A DNA stretch of 33,892 nt from Bacteroidota bacterium (lineage in GTDB: Bacteria; Bacteroidota; Bacteroidia; NS11-12g; UBA955). The notes below the pieces were generated by a model, which was not told the origin of the DNA, searched no databases, and saw nothing but the letters and a program-made list of their open reading frames with translations. The DNA lies in NCBI GenBank assembly GCA_030830065.1, contig JAURNR010000023.1:1-33892 (forward strand), given 5' to 3'. The translations under genes and the position numbers were made by a program. Of this stretch, positions 1-9,650 are shown in pieces (within the stretch, counting starts at the first letter, position 1; each line of letters begins with the position of its first letter).

Positions 1-336
1 GTAGGTGCCGGTACTTATACCCTTACCGTTACCGATGCCAACTCATGTACCGCTACCTCTAGCGCTACTGCCATTTCTCAACCTGCTGCAGCTCTTGCCA
101 TATCCAATGTATCGGCTACTGCCGTAGATTGTTACGGTAACTCTACCGGTGCTATCTCCGTTGATGTGGCTGGTGGTACTACTGCTTATACCTATGCTTG
201 GAGCGATGGTACCAATACGGTAGCCACTACTGAAGACCTTTCTTCTGTAGGTGCGGGTACTTATACCCTTACCGTTACCGATGCTAACTCATGTACTGCT
301 ACCTCTAGCGCTACTACCATATCTCAACCTTCTGCC
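1..336 (+). repeat. SprB repeat DNA with 246-bp (82-codon) period, two near-identical copies visible
   Basis: Segment starting at base 1 (gtaggtgccggtacttatacccttaccgttaccgatgc...) recurs at base 247 with about 7 differences over about 90 bp. Confidence 0.9.
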
Positions 337-3300
337 CCATTAACGATAACAGATACAACTAATGCTAACGTTGATTGTTATGGTTCTTTTACTGGATATA
401 TAGATATTTCTGTCAGTGGTGGTACATCTGCATATACATATACATGGAGTAATTCTTCTACTTCACAAGATATTAATGGATTAGGAGCTGGTAAATATAC
501 TATTACTGTTACGGATGCAAACTCTTGCACAACAAACAGCACTGTTTATATTACACAACCGGATCAATTGTTATTGACAGGATTAAACGCTGATAATCCA
601 ACTTGTGTCAACAACACTGACGGAAAATTAACTTTAACCGCAACTGGTGGAGTGAATCCAAAATATTCCATAGACTCAGGTACGAACTTCCAGTCAAGTA
701 ATATTTTTACTGGACTAGGAATTGGGATATATAAAGTTGTAATAACCGATGACAGTGCATGTACTGCAACATATTCAATTTCTCAATATGACACACTAAT
801 TAATGGAGATAAAACCGCACCTAATGCAGTTGCAAATAATGATACTCTTTATTTAGATGTGAATGGTGAAGCGAATACGTCGTACTCAAATATATTTAAT
901 TCAGCATCTTTAGATAATTGTGAAATTAGTAATATTTATCTCAGTGATTCTATATTCACTTGTAACGATACTGGAATAAATACCATCATTTTATATGTTG
1001 AAGATTTGAATGGCAACATAGATACTGCACATTCAACGATCATTGTTTGGGATACTCTTTCACCAACCATTACAACAAAAAATGCCATTGCATTTCTTGA
1101 TGCAAATGGTAACTTCCAGTTCAGTGACACCCTTATAGTAAATTCAGTGATTGATAATTGCGCTTTGGATACTATAATTGTAAATCCTACAAGCTTTAGC
1201 TGCGCTGATACAGGGGTTAACAACAAGGTGTTTATTACCGCGTATGATATATATGGAAATGTATCCTACGATTCGGCATATGTTAGAGTTTATGACAATA
1301 TCGCTCCGACTGCAATAGCTAAAAACGTAACGGTTTATTTGGATAACTCCGGAAATGGAGTTATTGATTCATCTGATGTTAACGATGGCTCATTCGATAA
1401 TTGTTCAATTAAGTTGATGGAGGTTGACACTGTCCAGTTTAGCTGTTCAGATGTAGGTAATCAAATGCGGAGATTTGTAGTTACCGATTATTCAGGTAAT
1501 ACTGATACCACTTACTTCCAAGTATTTGTTTTAGATACAACTAAACCAATAGTATCTACACAAACTGCAACAGTTTATTTAGATACTGCAGCCAAAGGCA
1601 GCATTAACAATAAAACATTAATCACAAATATTAGTGATAACTGTGGTTCAATTGATACGGTATACAGTCAATATAATTTTAACAAAAGCGATACAGGATG
1701 GGTTGATATTGATATTATTGTAACCGATAAGAATGGCAATATAACATTTACTAAATCTAGAGTTTGGGTTGAATTTGGAGATTCTGACAACGACTCAATT
1801 CCAGATTACATTGAGGGTCCTCTTGATACTGATGGAGATGGTGTTCCCGACTATTTAGACCTAGATTCTGACAATGATGGAATATTAGATGTTGTAGAAA
1901 ATGAAGAACAGGATACATTAATTGATTTAGATGGAGACGGTATTCCGAACTACCGAGATTTAGACGCCGATGGTGATGGAATTGATGACGTAATAGAGGT
2001 AGATGGTAACGACCCTGATTTTGATGGTATAGCGGGAACTGGCAATGTTACTGTGGACAAAAATGGTGTACCAATTATTGCATCAGGTGGCTACACCCCT
2101 GTTGATACAGATAGCGATGGAATGGATGATTACAAAGATCTCGATACAGATAATGACGGCATTCCCGATTCTGTTGAAAAAGGTCCTACCAAAGACCCGA
2201 TTGATACTGACAATGACGGAAAACGCGATTGGAGATCATTAGACTCAGATTCTGATGGTATCCCGGATTCGGCGGAGAAAGGGGCCGATGGAAACAATCC
2301 TATCGATACTGATGGTGACGGTGCTCCAGACTATCAAGATCTAGATTCTGACAACGACGGTATTCCTGATACAGTTGAAAAAGGAGCCGATGGAAATAAT
2401 CCTATCGATACTGATGGTGATGGTACTCCAGACTATCAAGACTTAGATTCTGACAATGACGGTATTCCTGATACAGTTGAAAAAGGAGCCGATGGAAATA
2501 ATCCTATCGATACCGATGGCGACGGAACTCCTGACTACAGAGATTTAGATTCTGACGATGACGGTATTCCAGATACAGTTGAAAAAGGTCCTGACGGGAA
2601 TAACCCCGTTGATACTGATGGCGATGGAACTCTAGACTATCAAGATTTAGATTCTGACAATGACGGTATTCCAGATACAGTTGAGAAAGGAGCCGACGGG
2701 AATAATCCTATCGATACTGATGGCGATGGAACTCCAGATTATCTAGACTTAGATTCTGACAATGACGGTATTCCAGATAGAGTAGAGAAAGGAGCCGATG
2801 GAAATAACCCTATCGATACTGATGGTGATGGTACTCCTGATTACCGCGACTTAGATTCTGACGATGACGGTATTCCAGATACAGTTGAAAAAGGTACTGA
2901 TGGAAATAATCCTGTTGATACCGATGGTGATGGCACCCCTGATTACCGAGATCTAGATTCTGATAATGACGGTATTAAAGATGAATATGAAAAAGGTAAT
3001 GACGGAAATAACCCGGTAGATACCGATGGTGACGGAACGCCTGATTACAGAGATATTGACTCAGATAACGACGGTATTAAAGATGAAGTCGAAAAGGGTG
3101 ACGATGGAGACAATCCACTAGATACAGACGGTGATGGCATCCCTGATTTCCGTGAATTAGATTCTGATAATGACGGTTTATTAGATTCTGATGAAGCAGG
3201 GGATGATAAGGACAACCCTGTTGATACTGATGGTGATGGGATTCCTGATTATCGTGAAATAGATTCCGATAATGATGAAATACCCGATGGAGAGGAAGGG

Positions 3301-3621
3301 TTAAATAATTCTAAAATTCCAAATATTTGGATACCTGAAGGAATCAGTCTAAACCAAAATGGTCAAAACGACTACCTATATATCAAAGGCTTGGCAAACT
3401 TCACAAATGCCTCAGTAACTATTTTCAATCGTTGGGGACAAGTGGTATATGAATCTGGTATTGGATATTCTAATTCAAATCCATTCAAGGGTTATTATGG
3501 TGGTCCTGGAGTTACATTTAATCCTAATGAAGCACTACCAGAAAACGTGTACTACTTGATATTCAAATCAAATGATTACAAGAATATTATCATCAAACAA
3601 AATCTATATATTAAGAACTAA
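1..3621 (+). CDS. Giant cell-surface adhesin, 3' part (SprB repeats, HYR/Ig-like repeats, thrombospondin type-3-like Ca-binding repeats, gliding-motility-type C-terminal sorting domain); 5' end lies outside the window
   Basis: Frame 1 is open from base 1 ([28 protein letters not shown]...), so the listed start at 166 is not the real start. SprB repeat motif 'GxYTxTVTDANxC'; four ~80-aa repeats with 'T.P.a.......lD..G'; array of [19 protein letters not shown]-terminus '[23 protein letters not shown]...[14 protein letters not shown]...[24 protein letters not shown]' matches the CHU_C/type B sorting domain pattern. Confidence 0.93.
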   Translation, partial: VGAGTYTLTVTDANSCTATSSATAISQPAAALAISNVSATAVDCYGNSTGAISVDVAGGTTAYTYAWSDGTNTVATTEDLSSVGAGTYTLTVTDANSCTATSSATTISQPSAPLTITDTTNANVDCYGSFTGYIDISVSGGTSAYTYTWSNSSTSQDINGLGAGKYTITVTDANSCTTNSTVYITQPDQLLLTGLNADNPTCVNNTDGKLTLTATGGVNPKYSIDSGTNFQSSNIFTGLGIGIYKVVITDDSACTATYSISQYDTLINGDKTAPNAVANNDTLYLDVNGEANTSYSNIFNSASLDNCEISNIYLSDSIFTCNDTGINTIILYVEDLNGNIDTAHSTIIVWDTLSPTITTKNAIAFLDANGNFQFSDTLIVNSVIDNCALDTIIVNPTSFSCADTGVNNKVFITAYDIYGNVSYDSAYVRVYDNIAPTAIAKNVTVYLDNSGNGVIDSSDVNDGSFDNCSIKLMEVDTVQFSCSDVGNQMRRFVVTDYSGNTDTTYFQVFVLDTTKPIVSTQTATVYLDTAAKGSINNKTLITNISDNCGSIDTVYSQYNFNKSDTGWVDIDIIVTDKNGNITFTKSRVWVEFGDSDNDSIPDYIEGPLDTDGDGVPDYLDLDSDNDGILDVVENEEQDTLIDLDGDGIPNYRDLDADGDGIDDVIEVDGNDPDFDGIAGTGNVTVDKNGVPIIASGGYTPVDTDSDGMDDYKDLDTDNDGIPDSVEKGPTKDPIDTDNDGKRDWRSLDSDSDGIPDSAEKGADGNNPIDTDGDGAPDYQDLDSDNDGIPDTVEKGADGNNPIDTDGDGTPDYQDLDSDNDGIPDTVEKGADGNNPIDTDGDGTPDYRDLDSDDDGIPDTVEKGPDGNNPVDTDGDGTLDYQDLDSDNDGIPDTVEKGADGNNPIDTDGDGTPDYLDLDSDNDGIPDRVEKGADGNNPIDTDGDGTPDYRDLDSDDDGIPDTVEKGTDGNNPVDTDGDGTPDYRDLDSDNDGIKDEYEKGNDGNNPVDTDGDGTPDYRDIDSDNDGIKDEVEKGDDGDNPLDTDGDGIPDFRELDSDNDGLLDSDEAGDDKDNPVDTDGDGIPDYREIDSDNDEIPDGEEGLNNSKIPNIWIPEGISLNQNGQNDYLYIKGLANFTNASVTIFNRWGQVVYESGIGYSNSNPFKGYYGGPGVTFNPNEALPENVYYLIFKSNDYKNIIIKQNLYIKN
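2143..3300 (+). repeat. Tandem 102-bp (34-aa) calcium-binding repeat array
   Basis: Unit [34 protein letters not shown]; unit starts fall at 2344, 2446 ... 3262, i.e. nine exact 102-bp periods, preceded by a 99-bp and a 102-bp unit and followed by a partial unit. Confidence 0.95.
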
Positions 3622-3625
3622 ATAA

Positions 3626-4552
3626 ATGAGAAAAATATATTTACTAATCGTAATATTCTTCAGCACAAACTTTGTGTTGGGACAGCAAGAGCAAATGTAC
3701 TCTCACTACGATGTAAATTCAATGAGTTTTAATCCCGCATATACTGGCATGAAGGGACAGTTTTCTGCATTAGCATTGGTACGCAGACAGTGGACAGGTT
3801 TCGCTGGGGCTCCAAATTACAATACGTTAAACGTAGAACAACCTCTCAATTCTGATTTTGCAGTAGGATTAAATATTTCACAGGGCAGCATTGGAGACTT
3901 TAAAAATGCCTCTCCATTAAGAGAATTACATATTGGAGCGAATCTCGGTTACCACAAAACAATTGCCGATGGAATACGATTAGCGGTTGGTGTGCGTTTA
4001 GGCTATTACGCATATAACCTAAACTTAACACAATTAGATGTAAAGGATGCTAATGATCCTGATTTTCAAAACTCAAATTATTCTATTTCGGCCCCAATGG
4101 CTGGATTTGGTACATTGTTATATAGTGAAAAGTTCTTTGTAGGTTTCGCGTCTCCGCAGATGGTATTTCTAAATTCCGCAGATAATAACTATACGTATAA
4201 TTCCAAACTACATTACTATGCTACCGGGGGATATGTTTTTGATTTAACAGATAAATTTAAAAGCAAAGTAACAACCCAAATCAGGATGGTTGAAGGTGCA
4301 CCAGTTCAAGTAGATTTTAATTTACATCTTATATACCTAGACAATATTTCAGTAGGAACTTTTGTAAGAACTGAGGGTGATGTTGGTTTGATGATTTCAG
4401 GAGATATTTCTCCCAAATGGCGATTATTTTATTCCTGGGATAGTAAAATACAACCCCTTAATGAATACGTAAGAAATTCTCACGAGTTTGGTTTAAAATT
4501 CCAGTTACCAACCAACAAATGGTATCGTGAAGTTCTTCCAAGGTACTTTTAA
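3626..4552 (+). CDS. PorP/SprF family type IX secretion system membrane protein
   Basis: Signal peptide then 'QQEQMYSHYDVNSMSFNPAYTGMKGQFSALALVRRQWTGFAGAPNYNTLNVEQPL', characteristic of the PorP/SprF family; 4 bp downstream of the adhesin. Confidence 0.95.
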   Translation: MRKIYLLIVIFFSTNFVLGQQEQMYSHYDVNSMSFNPAYTGMKGQFSALALVRRQWTGFAGAPNYNTLNVEQPLNSDFAVGLNISQGSIGDFKNASPLRELHIGANLGYHKTIADGIRLAVGVRLGYYAYNLNLTQLDVKDANDPDFQNSNYSISAPMAGFGTLLYSEKFFVGFASPQMVFLNSADNNYTYNSKLHYYATGGYVFDLTDKFKSKVTTQIRMVEGAPVQVDFNLHLIYLDNISVGTFVRTEGDVGLMISGDISPKWRLFYSWDSKIQPLNEYVRNSHEFGLKFQLPTNKWYREVLPRYF

Positions 4553-4554
4553 AA

Positions 4555-6048
4555 TTATTTCATCGATTTTATAAAAACCCTGACGTTAAAAATACTATCG
4601 TTAGGGTTTTTACTTTTATACGGGAATTGCTTCAATTCTTTATAATTTGGACTGGCAACCATCGCCTCAAGACGTTGATAGGCTTCTCTCCTAGCATGTA
4701 AATTATCCCAAATAACCACCGTTGAATCAGGAATCCAGTCGTTCTTTATTTCAGGGTCTATGCTCCAAACGTATAGGGTCTTATATTTTGACATATCTGT
4801 ACCTTCCACAAATGGATCCCAATCACGATAAACATTTACTTCGGGTAATTGGTGCATGATTATATTATTGGAAAGGCCGAGTGAGTCAATAAACGAGTAT
4901 GCCTTATTGAATTGTATTATCGGAGGGTACATGGCAATACTTGGTTTTCCTTGCCATGGATAAGGCATATGAGCACCGGGAAATACAATAAAAAACATAC
5001 CTAGTGTAGTTAACCATTTTAAAGATTGGTTTAAACGTCTAACATCCAAATGCATTATTGTGTGAATACTGTAGTGGGCAATCAATGCAATAATTGGAGC
5101 TACCACCACAAAAACCCTCAACAATCCGTGTGACCCAAGAATACCTGCCCACCAAATAAATGAATGCGCAAATGCAAAACCAATAAACATCGGAAACATT
5201 AACCAGAACATGAGGTTACTCATTTCAGACGGAGCCTTTTTTTGATAACGGGAATAGATATATTTTGTAACTAATAAAAATGAAATTATTACCATTAAAG
5301 ATACCCAAAAACCTGTAATTTCACTCTGTGCATGAAAATAATGCAAGAAATCACCTTTCCCTGGGTCAAATATACCTTCTCTTTCAAATCTTATATATGG
5401 ATTATGTTCAAAGAAATAATTCCATTCCCCGCTTATAAAAGCTCCTATTACAGCAAATACAAAGGTTCCAGAAAGTAATAATGGCAGTTTTCTTAATTGC
5501 TTATTCACGACTAAAAATGGCAACAATGTAACCACTAGTATCATTCCTTCTGAACGAATTAATGGTAAAAATGAAGCTAAAAAAACACCTGTAGCATATT
5601 TCTTAGAAACAATTAAATATAGAATAAGACTAATCACCAAAGCATTGGTTGGCTCTGTAAGTGCCGAGTAAAAATTGGCTAAAACAATAGGTTGAAATCC
5701 AAATAGTAAGATTAACATCCATGGATTACGCATTCCCATCTTCCGGCCTGTGAGATAGGTAATCCAAGCCGTTAATAAAGTTGCCATGATATTCATAAAG
5801 TACACGGCATGAATACCTAATTGAGCAAACGGAGATGCAAAAATGGTAAAAAATGGTTTACCCCAAAGATCAAGCATCAATTTCGGATGATTATGACACC
5901 ACCTCGCAAATAAGTAATGATTCCATGAATCCTGACCTCCACCGCCAGATTCAGCAGTTAAAGCAACCCATAGATAAACAAAAGCTACACCAAATAATGC
6001 AATTATTGCAGCCGAACTATTTCTATTGGATTTGAAAAAGGAAGACAC
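4555..6048 (-). CDS. Multi-pass membrane protein, probable GT-C type glycosyltransferase-like protein
   Basis: ORF 4555..6075 with many hydrophobic segments and 'QDSWNHYLFARWCHNHPKLMLDLWGKPFFTIFASPFAQLG'. The ORF-track start (TTG at 6075) is inside a terminator hairpin; an in-frame GTG at 6048 (MSSFFKSNRNSS...) is proposed. Confidence 0.6.
   Translation of the reverse strand: MSSFFKSNRNSSAAIIALFGVAFVYLWVALTAESGGGGQDSWNHYLFARWCHNHPKLMLDLWGKPFFTIFASPFAQLGIHAVYFMNIMATLLTAWITYLTGRKMGMRNPWMLILLFGFQPIVLANFYSALTEPTNALVISLILYLIVSKKYATGVFLASFLPLIRSEGMILVVTLLPFLVVNKQLRKLPLLLSGTFVFAVIGAFISGEWNYFFEHNPYIRFEREGIFDPGKGDFLHYFHAQSEITGFWVSLMVIISFLLVTKYIYSRYQKKAPSEMSNLMFWLMFPMFIGFAFAHSFIWWAGILGSHGLLRVFVVVAPIIALIAHYSIHTIMHLDVRRLNQSLKWLTTLGMFFIVFPGAHMPYPWQGKPSIAMYPPIIQFNKAYSFIDSLGLSNNIIMHQLPEVNVYRDWDPFVEGTDMSKYKTLYVWSIDPEIKNDWIPDSTVVIWDNLHARREAYQRLEAMVASPNYKELKQFPYKSKNPNDSIFNVRVFIKSMK
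4572..4615 (+). terminator. Rho-independent terminator of the adhesin/porP transcript, inside the 3' end of the convergent CDS
   Basis: taaaaaccctgacg-ttaaaaatactat-cgttagggttttta; 14-bp stem with one G-U wobble in the + strand RNA, U-rich tail. Confidence 0.75.
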
Positions 6049-6052
6049 AAAG

Positions 6053-6087
6053 CGAAAATAAAACAAAAGCCCCAAAATTGGGGCTTT
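6053..6087 (-). terminator. Rho-independent terminator downstream of leucine dehydrogenase
   Basis: Minus strand AAAGCCCCAATTTTGGGGCTTTTGTTTTATTTT: perfect GC-rich stem and U-rich tail. Confidence 0.8.
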
Positions 6088-6110
6088 AAAGTTGTTTATA
6101 AAAAGTACTT

Positions 6111-7214
6111 TTAATATGTACTGTGAACGCGCATCATATCTTTGATACGTTTTTCAGCATGTTTAATAGCAGCTATCTGATTATTTACTCCTAAATCGTC
6201 TGCCATTTTATTAATATCCAAAATAGTGTGATAAATATTCTCAGTTTGGGTCATAGCCATTTCACGCACATATCCAGTATATTCACTGTATACGTTTATT
6301 AGGCCACCGCTATTTATTACAAAATCAGGAGCGTAAATAATTCCTTTATCTTTGAGCATGTTACCATGAACTATTTCATTGTCTAACTGATTATTTGCTG
6401 CACCAGCAACTATTTGACATTTTAATTGTGGAATAGTTTCATCATTTAATAATCCACCTAAAGCACAAGGGGCAAAAATATCCACGTCTAAACCAATTAT
6501 ATCTTCTGTGGATACTGGAATTGCACCAAACTCAGCAGCTGCTTTTTCTAGAATACCTGCGTTGATATCTGCTACATATAATTTAACTCCTTCTTTGTTT
6601 AAATATTCCAATAAGTGCCAACCTACTTTACCAATACCCATTACTGCTACACTTTTACCTGCAAGGGAATCGTTACCATATGCTTTCTTTGCAGATGCTT
6701 TAATACCCATGTAGGTTCCATAAGCCGTTACCGGTGACGGATCTCCGCCACCACCCATAACTTCTGGCAAACCGACAACATTCTTTGTTTCCATTGCTAC
6801 ATACTCCATATCACGTGTTGTTGTCCCTACATCTTCAGCCGTGATGTATTTACCATTTAAATTCTCTACAAATCGTCCAAACTTACGCATTAATGCTTCG
6901 CTCTTCTGTGTTTTAGGATCACCAATAATTACGGCTTTCGCACCTCCCAAATTCAATCCTGCAACAGCAGCTTTATAGGTCATACCTCGAGATAACCTCA
7001 TTGCATCTCTGATAGCATCTTTTTCGTGGTTATACATCCACATTCTCGTACCGCCTAAACCAGGCCCCAAAACTGTATTATGGATAGCAATAATGGCTTT
7101 TAATCCGGTTGCGTTGTCTTGACAAAATACAATTTGTTCATGGTCGGTAGACTCTAGCCCCGCAAATAATTCAAATTGCGTCGTTGGCTTTGTTTCAACT
7201 TGAAAATCTCCCAT
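6111..7214 (-). CDS. ldh: Glu/Leu/Phe/Val dehydrogenase, leucine dehydrogenase type
   Basis: MGDFQVETKPTTQFELFAGLESTDHEQIVFCQDNATGLKAIIAIHNTVLGPGLGGTRMW..., GLNLGGAKAVI, Rossmann 'VAVMGIGKVGWHLL'. The 7229 TTG lies in a -7 box, so ATG 7214 is preferred. Confidence 0.9.
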   Translation of the reverse strand: MGDFQVETKPTTQFELFAGLESTDHEQIVFCQDNATGLKAIIAIHNTVLGPGLGGTRMWMYNHEKDAIRDAMRLSRGMTYKAAVAGLNLGGAKAVIIGDPKTQKSEALMRKFGRFVENLNGKYITAEDVGTTTRDMEYVAMETKNVVGLPEVMGGGGDPSPVTAYGTYMGIKASAKKAYGNDSLAGKSVAVMGIGKVGWHLLEYLNKEGVKLYVADINAGILEKAAAEFGAIPVSTEDIIGLDVDIFAPCALGGLLNDETIPQLKCQIVAGAANNQLDNEIVHGNMLKDKGIIYAPDFVINSGGLINVYSEYTGYVREMAMTQTENIYHTILDINKMADDLGVNNQIAAIKHAEKRIKDMMRVHSTY

Positions 7215-7226
7215 TGAATTAAAGTG

Positions 7227-7234
7227 CAAAGATA
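7227..7234 (-). promoter_or_regulatory. Bacteroidota -7 box TATCTTTG upstream of leucine dehydrogenase
   Basis: Exact TAnnTTTG on the minus strand, 12 nt before ATG 7214. Confidence 0.65.
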
Positions 7235-7311
7235 ACTTTTTTATTCAACAAAAGCATGTAATATCTACCTTTTACAAGTGTCAGAATGACGTTTATCAAT
7301 ATGCAATGCAA

Positions 7312-8304
7312 TTATTTAACCATTACTCTTGGTTTAAACGTGCTGCATTCTTCGACAATTTTTTTTATGTGATCTGGAGTCGTTCCACAGCAGCCTCCCA
7401 CTATGTTCAACCATCCTTCAGAACACCATCCTTTTAACACTGATGCCATGTGCTCAGGGCTATCATCATACTCTCCGAATTCATTTGGAAGTCCGGCGTT
7501 AGGATATACACTAACATTCACTTCTGACACTCGATTTAACTCTGAGACATAAGGACGCATTTGATCAGCCCCCAAAGCACAATTCAAACCAATACTTAAT
7601 ATTTCTCCATGAATTACACTATTGTAAAAGGCCTCCGTTGTTTGACCACTTAAGGTACGTCCAGAATTATCTGTAATGGTACCACTTACCATAACAGGTA
7701 TACTTAAATCTTTCTTTTCTTTTAGTTGATTAATTGCAAAAAGAGCAGCTTTACAATTCAGAGTATCAAAAACAGTTTCTACCAATATTAAATCTACGCC
7801 AGCGTCCATTAAAGCCTCTGTTTGTTCTGTATAATTGTCTACTAATTGATCAAAGGTAATGGCCCGATAACCAGGATTATTTACGTCAGGACTCATACTA
7901 GCGGTTTTATTAGTTGGACCGATAGCTCCCGCTATAAATATAGGTTTATCATTTGTTTTATTGAAAATATCTCGAGCTTCCTGAGCTACTTTTACTGCTT
8001 CAACGTTAATTCTCTTAACCAATCCTTCCATATGATAATCTGCCATTGAAACTCGACTAGCATTAAAAGTATTAGTCTCAATAATATCAGATCCCGCATT
8101 TAAAAAATCCAAATGAATATTTCGGATAATTTCTGGTTGAGTTATCACCAATAAATCATTATTCCCTTTCACAGAATACCCATATTCTGCGAATTCTTTT
8201 CCTCGGTAATCTTCTTCTGTGAGTTTATGCCTTTGGATCATGGTACCCATAGCACCATCTAAAAATAAAATACGTTCTTTTAGAATATCTTGAATCTTAG
8301 TCAT
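7312..8304 (-). CDS. metH: Homocysteine S-methyltransferase domain protein, N-terminal half of a split cobalamin-dependent methionine synthase
   Basis: [28 protein letters not shown]... and zinc-site motif [14 protein letters not shown]; lacks pterin-, cobalamin- and reactivation domains. ATG at 8304 overlaps the stop of the upstream gene. Confidence 0.88.
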   Translation of the reverse strand: MTKIQDILKERILFLDGAMGTMIQRHKLTEEDYRGKEFAEYGYSVKGNNDLLVITQPEIIRNIHLDFLNAGSDIIETNTFNASRVSMADYHMEGLVKRINVEAVKVAQEARDIFNKTNDKPIFIAGAIGPTNKTASMSPDVNNPGYRAITFDQLVDNYTEQTEALMDAGVDLILVETVFDTLNCKAALFAINQLKEKKDLSIPVMVSGTITDNSGRTLSGQTTEAFYNSVIHGEILSIGLNCALGADQMRPYVSELNRVSEVNVSVYPNAGLPNEFGEYDDSPEHMASVLKGWCSEGWLNIVGGCCGTTPDHIKKIVEECSTFKPRVMVK

Positions 8305-9181
8305 TCTTTTCAATATTTGGATCTTGGATTAATGGATTTTTCTGAATTATTTCCGCCCATCTTTTAAATAGCATATTCAATAAAGAATCTTTATCTATAG
8401 GATTCCCAAATCCGTTTGAACTGAATTTTAACTGATTATATATCATGTTTCCCCAAAATTTTTGGTTCTCTTTATTTGATTTTCCTCCAACCCAGTGAAT
8501 ATTTTGACCCTCATATTTTACACCATGAATAATATTAGAATTAGCACTATTACTCCATGCAATTATTTGAGCACCTTCATCGTACATTTCTTGAATTTCC
8601 CGTTTTTGAATAAAACCATCTGAACTACCCGAGAATATTTCATTTAGTTGAGACTCCCAATCATCCATTGTCAATGTATCTAATGCCTTCGCCAAAACTA
8701 ATGCTTTGTATTTGTATGCCAAGAACCAGTGGCTGTTACGAATAAAAGTAAAATTATATTTTTCCTTATTTTCAACCTTACTGACAAGCCCTTCTTTGTT
8801 TAATTTTTTCAGGAAGTCAGTAAATCTCGACTCAGATGATAAACTAAAAGCAATATATTTTGCTTTAGGCGTTGTAAACAACAGAAGATCGGTATATAAA
8901 CCTATACCAGGTTCAGCGGGTTCTTCACAGTCACGAAATATTTGCAATTCCGAAACTGCTTTACTAAAGGTATCAAGGTAAGGTAATTCTCCCGGACGAT
9001 AATTATCCCTTAACTGTCTGGTTTGAAAATGAAAAAATGAGGTAGTATTCTTAGGCGCTATAACAGGCAAACTACTTCTAGAATTGAAATTAAAATATAA
9101 GTAAACACCCACAGAGATTACTGTAATGGTGATTATGATCATTATAGTTAGAGCAATACGCAGAAAACCTTTATCTATCAT
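8297..9181 (-). CDS. Hypothetical protein with a single N-terminal transmembrane segment
   Basis: 294-aa ORF; IALTIMIIITITVISVGVYLYF anchor; overlaps metH start (ATGACTAAG); -7 box 5 nt upstream of ATG. No family recognised. Confidence 0.75.
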   Translation of the reverse strand: MIDKGFLRIALTIMIIITITVISVGVYLYFNFNSRSSLPVIAPKNTTSFFHFQTRQLRDNYRPGELPYLDTFSKAVSELQIFRDCEEPAEPGIGLYTDLLLFTTPKAKYIAFSLSSESRFTDFLKKLNKEGLVSKVENKEKYNFTFIRNSHWFLAYKYKALVLAKALDTLTMDDWESQLNEIFSGSSDGFIQKREIQEMYDEGAQIIAWSNSANSNIIHGVKYEGQNIHWVGGKSNKENQKFWGNMIYNQLKFSSNGFGNPIDKDSLLNMLFKRWAEIIQKNPLIQDPNIEKND

Positions 9182-9186
9182 TTCAA

Positions 9187-9194
9187 CAAAGGTA
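9187..9194 (-). promoter_or_regulatory. -7 box TACCTTTG
   Basis: Exact TAnnTTTG on the minus strand, 5 nt before ATG at 9181. Confidence 0.6.
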
Positions 9195-9216
9195 ATAAGG
9201 TTAATGCGTACTAAAT

Positions 9217-9246
9217 AAAAAAGGCTCCCAATTGAGAGCCTTTTTT
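9217..9246 (-). terminator. Terminator of the Cys-rich protein gene
   Basis: aaaaaaggctc-ccaattga-gagcctttttt inverted repeat with A/T tracts on both sides. Confidence 0.85.
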
Positions 9247-9265
9247 ACAATGTCTTTGGACAAAA

Positions 9266-9631
9266 CTAGTTTTCTGTTTTAGCTTCTGCCTTCTTCTTGC
9301 AACAATCTTTCTTTTTATCGGTACACTTTTTCTCAGTACCCTCAGATGAAGCTGTAGCCTTTTTGCAGCAAGACTTCTTCTCACCACCTTTAGCGTGACA
9401 AGCTGCTTTCTCTTCTGCCGTTTTAGCATTGCATTTAGCCTTTGCCTCAGCAGAAGCATGAGAACCCGATTTACAATCTGCCTTCGCTTCAGAACCTTTT
9501 TTACAACAAGATTTCTTAGAAGTACACTCTTTTTTTACTGGAGCAGCCTCTTCAACTGCAGCCTCTGTTTGAGCAAATGAAGCTGTTGCAAATCCAAATG
9601 CTACGATTGATAATATGACGAATTTTTTCAT
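9266..9631 (-). CDS. Small exported Cys/Lys/Ala-rich protein, putative metal-binding
   Basis: MKKFVILSIVAFGFATASFAQ signal peptide; mature part has 11 Cys including three CC pairs flanked by Lys (KKSCCKK x2, KKDCCKKK); own terminator and -7 box. Confidence 0.8.
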   Translation of the reverse strand: MKKFVILSIVAFGFATASFAQTEAAVEEAAPVKKECTSKKSCCKKGSEAKADCKSGSHASAEAKAKCNAKTAEEKAACHAKGGEKKSCCKKATASSEGTEKKCTDKKKDCCKKKAEAKTEN

Positions 9632-9650
9632 AGTCTTAAATTAGTTATTT

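Noticed and set aside
936-1226. 96-aa minus-strand ORF inside the adhesin
   Set aside because: Antisense shadow of a strongly supported coding frame; no signal peptide, motif or promoter.
2045-2242. 65-aa plus-strand ORF in the Ca-binding array
   Set aside because: Out-of-frame reading of the repeat region.
2143-3300. Possible CRISPR array because of regular direct repeats
   Set aside because: The 102-bp periodicity is in-frame protein repeat; there are no unique spacers between identical short repeats and no cas genes.
5853-6035. 60-aa plus-strand ORF within the membrane-protein gene
   Set aside because: Shadow ORF with no independent support; the same applies to the other short listed ORFs at 6508, 7846, 8706, 9395, 9833, 13324, 15513, 17497, 17728, 20871, 21656, 22297, 23263, 23874, 24178 and 31165.
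9211-9459. 82-aa Arg/Lys-rich minus-strand ORF
   Set aside because: Out-of-frame reading of the Cys/Lys-rich gene; its composition is a frame-shift of the AAG/GCT-rich repeats and it runs through the terminator.
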